DNA of 64,000 nucleotides from Salinibacterium sp. NG253 (GTDB lineage Bacteria > Actinomycetota > Actinomycetes > Actinomycetales > Microbacteriaceae): NCBI RefSeq assembly GCF_015864945.1, contig NZ_JADYWF010000001.1:744378-808377 (forward strand). Reading direction: 5' to 3'. The translations under genes were made by a program, and so were the position numbers. The notes under the pieces were generated by a model that worked only from the letters and a program-made list of their open reading frames with translations, did no database searches and was not told the DNA's origin. This document shows positions 17,390-26,976 of the stretch, piece after piece (the stretch's first letter is position 1; each line of letters opens with the position of its first letter).

Positions 17390-18001
17390 CTAACTTTGGG
17401 TGCCGACGCGACGCTCGAGCTGAATCGGTGCAACCGTGCTGGTGTAATCCCAGCTGCCCTCGCTATTGGTTCCTGCCTTCGGGATAGCAAACAGCACGTC
17501 GTAGGTGGTCGGAGCCGAGCATCCGACCGCTGACGGGTTGGTTTCGTGGCCGACGCGCAGACTATCGGGCTGTGGGAGCACCCAGACGGCGATGAGTTCG
17601 CACGACGCCACCTCAGCGGTGATGACGATGTCTGCTCCGCCGAGCGTCGCCGCCAACTCGCCCCGAGCCTGCACGACTTCGGCGTCAGTGGCGTCGACAA
17701 GCACGTCAACGGACGGCCACGCATCCACCGACACCGCAGACTGCGCGTAACCATCCGGGAGCGGGCTCGCGGTGAGGTCGGCGATCGTGACGTCGTCGAC
17801 GGTCATCCGTCGGGTGGTGAGTGTCGAGTCGCTCGATTCACCGGCGCCGCCTTCGGAGCTCGCCGTTGATGCTGGTGCTGGCGACGCGGCATCCGCCGAC
17901 GACGAGTCTGAAGAATCAGCGTCAGTCGCGGTGCAGCCAGCCAGCAAAGCAACTGCGGCAATCGCTGCGAAAAAAGAGCCGGGCATCAGTCTGAGCGTCA
18001 T
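17390..18001 (-). CDS. Putative lipoprotein
   Basis: The start at 18001 gives a 203-residue product with a basic N-terminus, a hydrophobic core and the lipobox LLAGC (Cys23). A Ser/Asp/Ala-rich linker comes next (DADSSDSSSADAASPAPAS). The mature domain has no recognised family. A TTG at 18019 is an alternative start. In M. tuberculosis a lipoprotein gene (lppW) also sits between trmD and rplS, but I cannot claim homology from the sequence. Function unknown. Confidence 0.75.
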   Translation of the reverse strand: MTLRLMPGSFFAAIAAVALLAGCTATDADSSDSSSADAASPAPASTASSEGGAGESSDSTLTTRRMTVDDVTIADLTASPLPDGYAQSAVSVDAWPSVDVLVDATDAEVVQARGELAATLGGADIVITAEVASCELIAVWVLPQPDSLRVGHETNPSAVGCSAPTTYDVLFAIPKAGTNSEGSWDYTSTVAPIQLERRVGTQS

Positions 18002-18045
18002 GGCTCCATGCTTACACAAGGGCCTGAGACGCGAAGAAAGTTGTA

Positions 18046-18732
18046 CTACTCCGCGTCGGGCAAGAGATCGGGGCGAACGCGCTTGGTGCGCTCAACCTGC
18101 TGCGCATGACGCCAATCGGCAATTGCCTTGTGGTTACCACTGAGCAACACCGGAGGTACAGCTCGCTCACGCCACGTCGATGGCTTGGTGTAACTGGGGT
18201 ACTCGAGGAGGCCCTGTTCGTGGCTCTCCTCCGTCAGGCTTTCGGGGTTACCGATCACGCCTGGCACGAGACGGCCAATCGCCTCGATCATCGCCATCGT
18301 GGCAACTTCTCCGCCATTGAGCACGTAATCGCCGAGACTGATCTCACGAACACGCACAGTGGATGCCGCGTAGTCGATCACTCGCTGATCGATGCCCTCA
18401 TAGCGACCGCACGTGAAGACGAGATGCTTCTCGAGCGCCAGCTCGCGGGCCGCAGCCTGCGTGAACGGAACTCCGGCAGGCGTGGGAACGATCACTACCG
18501 TTTCGGGCGTGAGAACGGCATCCAGCGCTTCTCCCCACGGTTCGGGGCGCATGACCATGCCAGCGCCACCACCGTAGGGAGTGTCATCGACAGTGCGATG
18601 ACGATCGTGGGTGTAGTCGCGCAAATCGTGCACGCCCAACTCGATGATTCCCCGCTCGCGAGCCTTGCCCAGGAGAGAGATATCGAGCACCCCGAAGAAA
18701 TCGGGGAAGATCGTCACGATGTCGATGCGCAC
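18046..18732 (-). CDS. trmD: tRNA (guanine-37-N1)-methyltransferase
   Basis: This 228-residue SPOUT methyltransferase starts at [20 protein letters not shown] (GTG at 18732, 16 bases after rimM). It has [38 protein letters not shown] and the knot motif [20 protein letters not shown]. It methylates G37 of tRNAs to prevent frameshifting. It is the last gene of rpsP-khpA-rimM-trmD. The longer frame to 18855 would overlap rimM and is rejected. Confidence 0.96.
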   Translation of the reverse strand: MRIDIVTIFPDFFGVLDISLLGKARERGIIELGVHDLRDYTHDRHRTVDDTPYGGGAGMVMRPEPWGEALDAVLTPETVVIVPTPAGVPFTQAAARELALEKHLVFTCGRYEGIDQRVIDYAASTVRVREISLGDYVLNGGEVATMAMIEAIGRLVPGVIGNPESLTEESHEQGLLEYPSYTKPSTWRERAVPPVLLSGNHKAIADWRHAQQVERTKRVRPDLLPDAE

Positions 18733-18748
18733 GCGGTGGCCTTCGCTA

Positions 18749-19402
18749 CTAGTCGCACTCGGGCGCGTCAGCCTCGTCAGAAGCTGCGCTGGGCGTCTCT
18801 TTTTCGACCGCTTCTGCGACGGCTTCTGCTGGCTCTTCGGATGCGTCTTCCGCAATCTCTTCGAAGAGTCCGGGAGGTGGAGTAACCACCATCTCGCCCG
18901 CGTCGATGTCGACGCTGGCCACGATGGACTTCACGAAGGGAACCAAAACGTCACCGTTGTCGGTAGTGACCGTCAACAGGTCTTGCCCGGGGAAATGATC
19001 TACCTGAGCGAGAGTGCCGACCTTTTTGCCGTCGCGGATAACAGTGAGGCCGATCAGCTGGTGGTTGAACCACGCGTCTTCTTCTGGCGCCTCGTTGGGA
19101 TCGTGATCGATCCACAGAATTGCTTTGACGAGCTTCTCAGCGGCACTGCGGTCAGGAACGCCCTTAAAGAACGCGACCGGTTGTGCGTTGAACCACTTGA
19201 GCTCGATGAGTTCCAGTGTCTTGCCATGCCAGGCCGAGCTTGTCGGCACTTGCAGAGAAAACACGGCGCCCGGAACGAAACGACGTTCCGGGGCATCCGT
19301 GTACATCTCTACTTTGACGGCTCCCTTAAGCCCGTGAGCCTTCGTCAGACGCCCCACTCGCAGCTGTGTGCGACCTTCTCGGGGAATCTTTACTTCGCCC
19401 AC
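18749..19402 (-). CDS. rimM: Ribosome maturation factor RimM
   Basis: This 217-residue RimM has the N-domain [20 protein letters not shown] and the PRC-barrel motif [20 protein letters not shown], then [20 protein letters not shown]. It assists 30S maturation by binding S19. The last ~45 residues form an acidic, Glu/Ala-rich tail ([18 protein letters not shown]) beyond the normal ~170-residue family length. It lies 3 bases downstream of khpA. The tail resembles the charged tail of the neighbouring S16 protein. Confidence 0.95.
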   Translation of the reverse strand: MGEVKIPREGRTQLRVGRLTKAHGLKGAVKVEMYTDAPERRFVPGAVFSLQVPTSSAWHGKTLELIELKWFNAQPVAFFKGVPDRSAAEKLVKAILWIDHDPNEAPEEDAWFNHQLIGLTVIRDGKKVGTLAQVDHFPGQDLLTVTTDNGDVLVPFVKSIVASVDIDAGEMVVTPPPGLFEEIAEDASEEPAEAVAEAVEKETPSAASDEADAPECD

Positions 19403-19405
19403 TGC

Positions 19406-19642
19406 TTAGAAGTCAGTGTCGACGACGTCGACACGAACCTTGCGACCATCGGCAAGTGCCGTGATCAGCGTTCGCAGTGCTTTCGCGGTGCGACCAGAGC
19501 GACCGATTACACGGCCAAGATCTTCTGGGTGCACGCGAACCTCGAGGAGTTCGCCGCGTTGCGTGTTCTTTGCAACGACCTGAACGTCTTCGGGGTGATC
19601 GACGATGCCTTTAACGAGGTGTTCGAGCGCGGGAGCGAGCAA
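19406..19642 (-). CDS. khpA: KH-domain RNA-binding protein
   Basis: This 78-residue protein is a single KH domain with the GxxG-type loop GRVIGRSGRTAKALRTLI and the N-terminus MLAPALEHLVKGIVDHPEDV. In KhpA/YlqC proteins this binds RNA and partners KhpB in several Gram-positive bacteria. It lies between rpsP and rimM, 3 bases from each, the usual actinobacterial order. Confidence 0.93.
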   Translation of the reverse strand: MLAPALEHLVKGIVDHPEDVQVVAKNTQRGELLEVRVHPEDLGRVIGRSGRTAKALRTLITALADGRKVRVDVVDTDF

Positions 19643-19645
19643 TTG

Positions 19646-20095
19646 CTAAGCCTTGTCTGCGTCAGCGGCAGGTGCTTCAGCAGGAGCCTCGTCAGCGACG
19701 GGAGCTTCTGCAGCAGGTGCCTCTTCAGCCTTAGGCTCAGCCTTCTCAGCCTTGGGCTTGAGAACAGGCTTCTTCTTCTCGTCAGCCTGGAACTCTGCCT
19801 TGGCTTCCTTGACCTTGACGGTGCTTACAGCGTTCTTGTCACCCTTGAACTGGCCCCAGTCGCCGGTCAGCTTGAGGATTGCCTCAACCTGCGGGCTAGG
19901 CTGCGCGCCAACGCTCAACCAGTACTGTGCACGCTCGGACTCGACCTCGATGAACGAGGGCTCCTCGGTGGGGTGGTACTTTCCGATTTCTTCGATGACA
20001 CGACCATCGCGCTTCTTGCGCGAGTCGGCAACGACGATGCGGTAGTAGGGTGCACGGATCTTGCCCATGCGCTTCAAACGAATCTTTACAGCCAC
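19646..20095 (-). CDS. rpsP: 30S ribosomal protein S16
   Basis: This 149-residue protein begins [20 protein letters not shown] and [18 protein letters not shown], diagnostic of S16. The conserved core ends around residue 85; the remaining ~60 residues are a low-complexity Lys/Glu/Ala/Pro tail ([18 protein letters not shown]), a feature seen in some actinobacterial S16 proteins. It is the first gene of its operon, about 90 bases downstream of the promoter at 20193-20221. Confidence 0.96.
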   Translation of the reverse strand: MAVKIRLKRMGKIRAPYYRIVVADSRKKRDGRVIEEIGKYHPTEEPSFIEVESERAQYWLSVGAQPSPQVEAILKLTGDWGQFKGDKNAVSTVKVKEAKAEFQADEKKKPVLKPKAEKAEPKAEEAPAAEAPVADEAPAEAPAADADKA

Positions 20096-20192
20096 AATTC
20101 TCCTGATTTAAATGTTATTGGTGGCGAACCGCTAGCCGTGAGCGTGGGGGCACACTCGGCAGAAAAGCTCTAGTGGATTCCATCCGGGCCTG

Positions 20193-20221
20193 ATTAGAGG
20201 GTCGGGCTACGGAGGACTCAA
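20193..20221 (-). promoter_or_regulatory. Sigma-70-type promoter of the rpsP operon
   Basis: On the minus strand TTGAGT (20216-20221) and TCTAAT (20193-20198) are separated by exactly 17 bases. These match the -35 and -10 consensus at 4/6 and 5/6 positions. The predicted transcript start near 20186 leaves a ~90-base leader before rpsP. Confidence 0.65.
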
Positions 20222-20289
20222 CCGCCTATTCTGCCAGAGTTTTGACGGCTTGGGGAACCGATCGCCAATAAAGCCCCAAAGAGGTGCCG

Positions 20290-21072
20290 CTAGCCGTTCT
20301 GGGAGTCACGCCACGCGAGCCACTGCTTGGTGGTTGTGAGGTCGTAATCAGGACCGGTAATACCCAGGGTGAAGAGCGTGATGCCCTGCTCCCGCATGCT
20401 GTCAGCATCTTCAACGCTCTTCTCGCGCAACTCATTCGAGAGCTCAATCTCGTTGATGTCGCGGCCGACGGTCTCACAGTGACCAGCTAGCACCTCGAGC
20501 TTGTGCACCAGCTCATCACCGGTGGCAAAGCTGTGCCAGATGTCGGCGTGCTTGGCGACAAGCTTGAGAGTCTTCTTCACTCCCCCACCACCGATGAGTA
20601 CGGGGATCTTGCGCGTGGGCGGCGGGTTGAGCTTCTGCCAGCGCGACTCGATGCGCGGCAAAGCCTCGGCGAGTGCATCCAATCGCGAGCCGGCCGTGCC
20701 GAAGTCGTAGCCGTACTCCTGGTAGTCACGCTCGAACCAGCCAGAGCCGGTGCCGAAGATGAAGCGACCACCACTGATGTGGTCGAGGGTGCGAGCCATG
20801 TCGGCCTGCAGATCGGGATTGCGGTAGCTGTTGCAGTTCACGAGCGTTCCGAACTCAACGCGGCTCGTCATCTCAGCCCACGATGCCAGTTCGGTCCACG
20901 CCTCAAAGTGCAGCCCGTCTGGCTCGCCATACAGCGGGAAGAAGTGATCCCAGTTGAAGAGAACGTCAACTCCCAGCTGTTCAAGCTCTTTTACGCGGTC
21001 ACGAATGACCGAATATTCGGCGTGCTGAGGTTGAAGCTGAACGGCAATACGAACGGGGCGGCTCTGTGTCAT
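20290..21072 (-). CDS. Luciferase-like, probable F420-dependent oxidoreductase
   Basis: This 260-residue TIM-barrel protein shows VELEFGTLV-type strands (RVEFGTLVNCNSYRNPDLQA), LDHISGGRFIFGTGSGWFER, and IPVLIGGGGVKKTLKLVAKH. It is typical of the actinobacterial F420-dependent LLM class whose members reduce or oxidise small substrates with F420H2. I chose MTQSRPVRIAVQLQ at 21072. It stands alone between ffh and rpsP. Cofactor (F420 rather than FMN) is inferred from family and from the F420 genes elsewhere in the window. Confidence 0.82.
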   Translation of the reverse strand: MTQSRPVRIAVQLQPQHAEYSVIRDRVKELEQLGVDVLFNWDHFFPLYGEPDGLHFEAWTELASWAEMTSRVEFGTLVNCNSYRNPDLQADMARTLDHISGGRFIFGTGSGWFERDYQEYGYDFGTAGSRLDALAEALPRIESRWQKLNPPPTRKIPVLIGGGGVKKTLKLVAKHADIWHSFATGDELVHKLEVLAGHCETVGRDINEIELSNELREKSVEDADSMREQGITLFTLGITGPDYDLTTTKQWLAWRDSQNG

Positions 21073-21151
21073 AGCTCCACAGTAACCCCTCACGCAGACA
21101 CCCAGAAGAGTGGTTCGCCACTGACGTCGGAGGCCTCAAAGCTATCGCGGA

Positions 21152-22720
21152 CTAGCGCCCGAGAAACTTCTGCAGGCTCTCCAGCTCTTCAGGCGAGGGC
21201 CCACCAGCAGCAGGCTTTGATCCACCAAGGCCGAACCCGGAACCGGACGGTGCTGACGGTTCGACAGCGCCCTGAGCGCGTGCCGCATCCTCAGCAGCAC
21301 GCTTGGCGGGGTTGCCAGACTTGGAACCCTTTTTCTTCTGGTTCTTTCGCGCATTGGCCGACTTGCCGCCATGTCCGCCGGGGATCGGACCCATGCCGGG
21401 AATCTGAGGCGTGCCACCCTTAGCGACCGTCTTCATCATCTTCGCGGCCTGCTCGAAGCGGTTCACAAGCGCGTTCACCTCGGTGACAGTCGTTCCTGAA
21501 CCACGCGCAATACGCACGCGGCGCGAACCGTTGAGGAGCTTCGGCGTGGTGCGCTCTTGCTTAGTCATCGACTGGATGATGGCCTCGGTGCGCGTGATCT
21601 CCGACTCATCGAAGTTGTCGAGCTGCTCTCGCATGCCCTTCGCACCGGGAAGCATGCCGAGCATGCTCTTGATCGAGCCCATGTTCTTGAGCTGCTGCAT
21701 CTGCTGCAGGAAGTCATCGAGCGTGAAGGTGTCAGTCGCGAACTTCTCGGCGACCTTACGCGATTCTTCTTCGTCGAAGGTTTTCTGCGCCGTCTCGATG
21801 AGGGTGAGGATGTCACCGAGGTCGAGGATGCGGCTGGCCATACGGTCGGGGTGGAACGGCTCGAAGTCGCCAAGACCTTCACCCGTCGACGCGAACATAA
21901 TCGGACGACCGGTGATGGAAGCAACCGACAGCGCTGCACCACCGCGAGCGTCACCATCGAGCTTGGTGAGCACAACACCCGTGAAGTCCACGGCCTCTTG
22001 GAAGGCGCGAGCGGTCTTGACGGCATCCTGACCGATCATCGCGTCAATAACGAAGAGCACTTCGTCAGGGTCGACAGCCTTGCGGATGTTGGCTGCCTGC
22101 TTCATCAGCTCGGCATCCACACCCAAACGACCAGCGGTGTCAATGATCACAACATCGTGCTGCTTGTCTTTGGCAAACTTCATAGCCTGTTTGGAGACCT
22201 TGACCGGGTCGCCCTTGCCATTGCCCGGCTCGGGGGCGAAGACGGCAACACCAGCCTGCTCGGCAACAACCTGCAGCTGGGTGACAGCGTTGGGGCGCTG
22301 AAGGTCAGCGGCGACCAGCAGCGGAGTGTGGCCATCGGCAGCAAGCCACTTCGCGAGCTTTCCGGCGAGGGTCGTCTTACCGGCACCCTGCAGACCCGCG
22401 AGCATGATGACCGTCGGCGGGTTCTTCGCGAACTCAATGCGACGGGCTTCGCCACCCAGGATCGTGACGAGTTCGTCGTTGACGATCTGCACCACCTGTT
22501 GGGCCGGGTTCAGCGCACCAGAAACTTCGTGGCCAAGCGCACGTTCGCGAACGCGACCCGTGAACTCCTTGACAACCTCGAGCGCAACGTCAGCATCGAG
22601 GAGGGCACGGCGAATCTCGCGAACGGTGCCATCGACATCCGCTTCGCTGAGCTTGCCCTTGCCGCGCAGGTTCTTGAAGGTATCCGCGAGGCGGTCGGTG
22701 AGATTTCCAAAAGTGGCCAT
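21152..22720 (-). CDS. ffh: Signal recognition particle protein
   Basis: This 522-residue SRP54 GTPase has an N domain, the P-loop GLQGAGKTTLAGKLAKWLA, IIDTAGRLGVDAELMKQA, TKLDGDARGGAALSV, and the Met-rich M domain (LQQMQQLKNMGSIKSMLGML). It delivers nascent membrane proteins with 4.5S RNA to FtsY, which is encoded 2.7 kb further on. A Gly/Pro-rich C-terminal tail follows the M domain. No 4.5S RNA gene was seen nearby. Confidence 0.97.
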   Translation of the reverse strand: MATFGNLTDRLADTFKNLRGKGKLSEADVDGTVREIRRALLDADVALEVVKEFTGRVRERALGHEVSGALNPAQQVVQIVNDELVTILGGEARRIEFAKNPPTVIMLAGLQGAGKTTLAGKLAKWLAADGHTPLLVAADLQRPNAVTQLQVVAEQAGVAVFAPEPGNGKGDPVKVSKQAMKFAKDKQHDVVIIDTAGRLGVDAELMKQAANIRKAVDPDEVLFVIDAMIGQDAVKTARAFQEAVDFTGVVLTKLDGDARGGAALSVASITGRPIMFASTGEGLGDFEPFHPDRMASRILDLGDILTLIETAQKTFDEEESRKVAEKFATDTFTLDDFLQQMQQLKNMGSIKSMLGMLPGAKGMREQLDNFDESEITRTEAIIQSMTKQERTTPKLLNGSRRVRIARGSGTTVTEVNALVNRFEQAAKMMKTVAKGGTPQIPGMGPIPGGHGGKSANARKNQKKKGSKSGNPAKRAAEDAARAQGAVEPSAPSGSGFGLGGSKPAAGGPSPEELESLQKFLGR

Positions 22721-23006
22721 GATGCCACCAGTTTATCCGGCAGTGACCAAACTCTGAACCCACTCCAATCGCCCACTTAACCGACCTGACCGGAGTGACT
22801 TTCAGTAAAGAGAAAGCTAATTGGCAGATAAATCACAGTTCAGGGTATTGACAACAACCCGAATTGGGGGCGTTTCCGAGTTGCAGTGCTTCTAATTTTG
22901 GAGCCATACTCAACAATGTCGTCGGCAATTGGTGCGAATACCGTGCACGACATCAATCCACAATCGTGGACAACCAATCACAGCAAACACCCGGAGGCTG
23001 CCCAGT

Positions 23007-23813
23007 ATGACTACGCCCGAACCCACTCCTGAAGCAACACCAGAACCGACCCCCGAAACTGCGGCTGCACCAGCAGCACCCGCGGCCAAGAAAGCTCGCA
23101 ACACTCTCGGAATGGTTGCGCTCGGTCTCGCGGTATTCGGCGCGCTTCTCGCGATCATCCCGGCAACCAACGGTTTCTCGTGGGTGATTCTTCTCGGCGC
23201 CTTCGTTGTGTCGATCGTCGCATTGACCCGCAAGGGCCAGGGCAAGACAATGGCGCTTATCGCATTGATCGTCAGCTTCCTGTTCTGGATCATCTCGATC
23301 TTCGTCGGAATCGCGGTTGTTGCTACCGCCGTGAGCGAGAGCCTCGACGACGCTCCTTCGATCTCCGCGCCTGACACCTCGGACGCAGAAGACGCAGAAG
23401 ACGGCGCTACGGAGCCAGCAGCAGCAGGCATCGGCGACACCATCACGACCGACGATGGCGTTGAAATCACTCTCCTGAGCATCACGCCCGACGCCACCTC
23501 ACCCGATGACTACTTCGCTTCAGAAGTTCGCGGAACGCTCGTCGCCGTAAGCATGTCGATGGTCAACGGCACCAACGAGGCTGTCACCATCTCCGGCGGA
23601 TCCGTCAAGGGTTTCATCGGCGAAGCTGAATACGAAGCATCGCGGATCTATGGCACCGAGAGCGGCGACTGGTACGCCCTTGAAGACATCAACCCCGGCC
23701 TCACCGCAGCATTCACTGCCTACATCGATGTCCCCGCTGACACCGACCTCGACACTGTGTCGTACACAACGGAACTGTTCTTCGGCGAAGGCGTAGTATT
23801 CCTCGCTAAGTAG
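23007..23813 (+). CDS. DUF4190/DUF4352-like membrane-anchored protein
   Basis: The ATG at 23007 follows a GGAGG site by 9 bases and gives 268 residues. A Pro/Thr/Glu repeat N-terminus (TPEATPEPTPE) leads into two hydrophobic helices (NTLGMVALGLAVFGALLAII; FSWVILLGAFVVSIVALTRK) plus a third (MALIALIVSFLFWIISIFVG). An exported domain resembling DUF4352 immunoglobulin-like folds follows (IGDTITTDDGVEITLLSITP). The role is unknown; such proteins are common, often multi-copy, in actinobacteria. A strong hairpin follows the gene. Confidence 0.75.
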   Translation: MTTPEPTPEATPEPTPETAAAPAAPAAKKARNTLGMVALGLAVFGALLAIIPATNGFSWVILLGAFVVSIVALTRKGQGKTMALIALIVSFLFWIISIFVGIAVVATAVSESLDDAPSISAPDTSDAEDAEDGATEPAAAGIGDTITTDDGVEITLLSITPDATSPDDYFASEVRGTLVAVSMSMVNGTNEAVTISGGSVKGFIGEAEYEASRIYGTESGDWYALEDINPGLTAAFTAYIDVPADTDLDTVSYTTELFFGEGVVFLAK

Positions 23814-23830
23814 CAGGTCAGATTCACTTC

Positions 23831-23872
23831 GAAGCGCGGGACTTGCCACTGCTGTGGCAAGTCCCGCGCTTC
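23831..23872. terminator. Strong hairpin after the DUF4352-like gene
   Basis: A perfect 19-bp stem (23831-23849 with 23854-23872; outer bases GAAGCGCGGG, inner ACTTGCCAC) closes a TGCT loop 15 bases after the stop codon. There is only a short T-run (GTGTTT) downstream. It should insulate the luciferase-like gene at 23941. Confidence 0.8.
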
Positions 23873-23940
23873 ACGTGTTTCCGCTCTCTTCTTGATACAC
23901 GACCCACAACGCCGACAGGGGCTCCGAGTAGGGTGAGAAC

Positions 23941-24822
23941 GTGAGACACGGAATCGTCATACTGCCCCAACAGCCCTGGGCTGAAGCCAAGCATCGCTGG
24001 ATTCAGGCTGAGGAACTCGGCTTCGATCACGCGTGGATTTACGACCACCTCTCGTGGCGCTCGCTCGCCGACGAGCAGTGGTACGCCACCATTCCGACTC
24101 TCACGGCAGCCGCGAGTGTGACCAGCCACATCGGGCTCGGCACCTTTGTCGCTTCGCCCAACTACCGGCATCCGGTTCCCTTCGCCAAAGAATTGGCGAC
24201 ACTCGACGACGTCAGCGACGGCCGCTTTCTACTCGGCGTTGGCTCGGGCGGCACCGGTTTTGACGCAATGGTGCTCGGCCAAGAGGAACTCACTCCGCGC
24301 GAACGTCATGCCCGGTTCGAAGAGTTTGTGCGCGGCCTCGACGAGTTGCTGCGCTTCGAAGACCCCGGCAGCGGCGGCATTAGCTTCAACGGTGACTGGT
24401 TCACTGCCGTCAATGCGCGGATGGTCGGGGCCCCTGCCCAGCGACCTCGCATGCCCTTCGTGGTTGCCGCTGAGGGCCCTCGTGGCCTCCGCTTGACCGC
24501 CGAGCTCGCCGACGGCTGGCTCACCCTCGGCCGCACCGCTGACACCCTCGACGAGTGGTGGCAGATTGTCGCCGACACATCTGCACGCATGGATGACGCC
24601 CTCGAAAAGGCCGGCCGAGCATCCGGCAGCATTGATCGCTACCTCAATCTAGATGGCGCACCCCAGTTCAGTCTGGAAAGCGTCGACACGTGGGAAGACG
24701 CTGTCGGTCGCGCCGACGCCCTCGGCTTCACCGATGTGATTGGGCACTGGCCCCGCGCCGACGGCATCTATGCCGGCGAAGAAAGCGTGCTGATCGAGAT
24801 CGCCTCCCGCTTCTCCCGCTGA
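23941..24822 (+). CDS. Luciferase-like, probable F420/flavin-dependent oxidoreductase
   Basis: This 293-residue LLM-class protein begins at a GTG (VRHGIVILPQQPWAEAKH). It contains GFDHAWIYDHLSWRSL, IGLGTFVASPNYRHPVPFAK, DDVSDGRFLLGVGSGGTGFD and RPRMPFVVAAEGPRGLRLTA. It is predicted to use F420 or FMN in a cytosolic redox step; the substrate is unknown. It is followed after 50 bases by a gamma-carbonic-anhydrase-like gene on the same strand. Confidence 0.8.
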   Translation: MRHGIVILPQQPWAEAKHRWIQAEELGFDHAWIYDHLSWRSLADEQWYATIPTLTAAASVTSHIGLGTFVASPNYRHPVPFAKELATLDDVSDGRFLLGVGSGGTGFDAMVLGQEELTPRERHARFEEFVRGLDELLRFEDPGSGGISFNGDWFTAVNARMVGAPAQRPRMPFVVAAEGPRGLRLTAELADGWLTLGRTADTLDEWWQIVADTSARMDDALEKAGRASGSIDRYLNLDGAPQFSLESVDTWEDAVGRADALGFTDVIGHWPRADGIYAGEESVLIEIASRFSR

Positions 24823-24872
24823 GCATCCACGGTGACGCGAAGCCCGCACGCAGCACGCGATAGCTTAGAGAC

Positions 24873-25394
24873 ATGACAGCTCTCATCGTGACCCTCGCCG
24901 GACAAACCCCCTCCGTCGCCGACAGCGCCTTCGTCGCGCCCAACGCCACCCTCATCGGCAACGTCACCCTGGCCGAGCGCGTCGGCATCTTCTACGGCGC
25001 CGTTCTGCGCGGCGACACCGATGCCATCACGATCGGCGAAGGCTCGAACCTGCAAGACAACGTCACCGTGCACTGCGATGAAGGCATCCCCACCACCGTC
25101 GGTTCCGGAGTGAGCGTCGGCCACGGTGCCGTACTCCACGGCTGCACCGTCGAAGACGACTGCCTCATCGGCATGAGCGCCACGGTGCTCAACGGAGCCG
25201 TCATCGGAACCGGATCACTCGTCGCCGCCGGTGCTGTTGTGCTCGAAGGCACCGTGATCCCACCCGGATCGCTCGTGGCTGGAGTGCCCGCCAAGGTTCG
25301 CCGCGAACTCAGCGACGAAGAGAAGGCCGGCGTTCGCGAAAATGCCGCTCACTACCTCGAGCTCTCTGCGGCGCACAAAGCGGCCAGCAACTAG
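24873..25394 (+). CDS. Gamma-carbonic-anhydrase-like hexapeptide protein
   Basis: This 173-residue left-handed beta-helix protein has hexapeptide repeats from ~20 to 140. Zinc-ligand-like histidines lie in DNVTVHCDE and SVGHGAVLHGC, matching the YrdA/gamma-CA family (Cam-like). LVAGVPAKVRREL precedes the C-terminal helix. Family members are trimeric; carbonic anhydrase activity is proven only for some. It probably shares a transcript with the preceding luciferase-like gene. Confidence 0.85.
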   Translation: MTALIVTLAGQTPSVADSAFVAPNATLIGNVTLAERVGIFYGAVLRGDTDAITIGEGSNLQDNVTVHCDEGIPTTVGSGVSVGHGAVLHGCTVEDDCLIGMSATVLNGAVIGTGSLVAAGAVVLEGTVIPPGSLVAGVPAKVRRELSDEEKAGVRENAAHYLELSAAHKAASN

Positions 25395-25446
25395 CGCGAA
25401 GCGCCTACCCGTCGAGCCTGGGCGGCCGGCAACGAGCAACCAGCAG

Positions 25447-26316
25447 CTAGCCGACGAGGCCCTGCACGAAGACGTGCGGGGTGAAACCGGTGAGGTCGTT
25501 GATGCCCTCACCCTGGCCAACAAGCTTGATCGGGATGCCCGTGCGCTCCTGAACGGCGAGAACGAAACCGCCCTTTGCTGAGCCGTCAAGTTTCGTAATG
25601 ACGAGGCCGGTCACACCAGCATGCTGAATGAACGCTTCCGCTTGAGCGACACCGTTCTGACCGGTTGTCGCGTCAAGCACGAGCAATACTTCAGCGATCT
25701 CCGTCTGCTTCTCAACAACGCGGCGGATCTTGCCAAGCTCATCCATCAGACCGCTCTTGGTCTGCAAACGACCAGCGGTGTCGATGATCGCGATGTCGAT
25801 GCCCTCGCGCTGAGCGCGCTCCACTGTCTGAAAGGCGACGGATGCCGGATCTTGACCTTGCTGCTGGGGGCGCACGATTTCGGCTCCCCCGCGCTCCGCC
25901 CACGTCGCCAACTGCTCAACGGCAGCAGCACGGAACGTGTCGGCCGCCCCCACGACCACCGTGCGGCCATGGCCCACGAGGAACTTGGTGAACTTGCCAA
26001 TCGTGGTGGTCTTTCCGACGCCATTGACGCCCACAACGAGCACGACCGCGGGGCGGGCGCTGAGAGTGAGAGTCGGGTCGAGGCGGGCGAGACGTTCCTC
26101 GAGGGTTTCGCGCAGCATCCGCTTCAGATCTGCAGGGTCGTCAGTTTTGAAACGCGCGACACTTGCCCGCAGCTCGTCGATAACGGATTCAGTGATGTCG
26201 GGGCCGAAGTCGGCCGAGATCATTGCGTCTTCGAGGTCACTCCAAGTCTCCGCGTCGATCGTGTCGCGCGCGAACATTGATTTGAGTGCGCCCGAGAGCG
26301 ACCAAGATGCTGCCAT
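25447..26316 (-). CDS. ftsY: SRP receptor GTPase FtsY
   Basis: This 289-residue protein consists almost only of the NG domain: N helices (TWSDLEDAMISADFGPDITE), the P-loop VVGVNGVGKTTTIGKFTKFL, GADTFRAAAVEQLATWAERG, IIDTAGRLQTKSGLMDEL and TKLDGSAKGGFVLAVQ. It is the membrane receptor of SRP. It lacks the long acidic A-domain found in many FtsY proteins. The gene lies near smc and ffh in the usual actinobacterial neighbourhood. Confidence 0.96.
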   Translation of the reverse strand: MAASWSLSGALKSMFARDTIDAETWSDLEDAMISADFGPDITESVIDELRASVARFKTDDPADLKRMLRETLEERLARLDPTLTLSARPAVVLVVGVNGVGKTTTIGKFTKFLVGHGRTVVVGAADTFRAAAVEQLATWAERGGAEIVRPQQQGQDPASVAFQTVERAQREGIDIAIIDTAGRLQTKSGLMDELGKIRRVVEKQTEIAEVLLVLDATTGQNGVAQAEAFIQHAGVTGLVITKLDGSAKGGFVLAVQERTGIPIKLVGQGEGINDLTGFTPHVFVQGLVG

Positions 26317-26371
26317 GACTACAGGTTAAGGCAGGTTCATGCTGCTTCCCTAACCGCGCTAGGGTTTTTAG

Positions 26372-26935
26372 ATGCTCTCATTGATTCGCCACGGCCAAAC
26401 CGACTGGAACGCTGCCGGACGCATGCAAGGTTCCAGCGACATTCCCCTCAACGACACCGGTCGCGAGCAGGCGCGGGAGGCCGTAGAGGTATTGCGGGGC
26501 TCCGAGTGGGACGTCATCGTCAGCTCTCCCCTGCAGCGTGCTCGCGAAACTGCCCAGATCATCGCCGACGGTTTGGGTCTCGAGCTCGGTCGCAGCTACG
26601 ACCTGCTCATCGAGCGCAACTATGGTGAGGGCGAAGGTCTCACCAAAGCCGAAATCGATGAGCGCTGGCCCAACAATCCTGTTTACCCCGGCCTAGAATC
26701 TTTGCACTCCGTCGTTGAACGCGGTATCGCTGCTCTCCACGAGGTTTCGGCGGACTACCCCGGCAAGAAAGTGATTGTTGTCTGCCACGGCACGATCATC
26801 CGCTACACGCTCTCGGAGCTTGCGGGGCGCGACTTCGATCAGATCGTGAACGGCTCCGTCTCGACCATCGAAAAACTGCACACCGGTTGGTGCGTGCACA
26901 CCGTCAACGGTGCTCCGTTAAGTCGCATCGACTAA
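26372..26935 (+). CDS. Histidine phosphatase (phosphoglycerate-mutase-like)
   Basis: This 187-residue member of the histidine phosphatase superfamily starts LSLIRHGQTDWNAAGRMQGS, giving the RHG catalytic His8-equivalent. SSPLQRARETAQIIADGL and the second catalytic His in VIVVCHGTIIRYTLSEL complete the site. Possible roles include phosphoglycerate mutase-like, cobalamin-type or broad phosphatase activity; the length suits a small phosphatase rather than a glycolytic mutase. It is convergent with smc. Confidence 0.87.
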   Translation: MLSLIRHGQTDWNAAGRMQGSSDIPLNDTGREQAREAVEVLRGSEWDVIVSSPLQRARETAQIIADGLGLELGRSYDLLIERNYGEGEGLTKAEIDERWPNNPVYPGLESLHSVVERGIAALHEVSADYPGKKVIVVCHGTIIRYTLSELAGRDFDQIVNGSVSTIEKLHTGWCVHTVNGAPLSRID

Positions 26936-26976
26936 CTCGCCGTGATTTGTGCAGGCGGGTGTCGCCTAGCTTGCGT

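Noticed and set aside
18644-20173. 509-residue plus-strand frame across rimM, khpA and rpsP
   Set aside because: Antisense to conserved ribosomal-operon genes.
21557-22780. 407-residue plus-strand frame opposite ffh
   Set aside because: Antisense shadow of ffh; no features.
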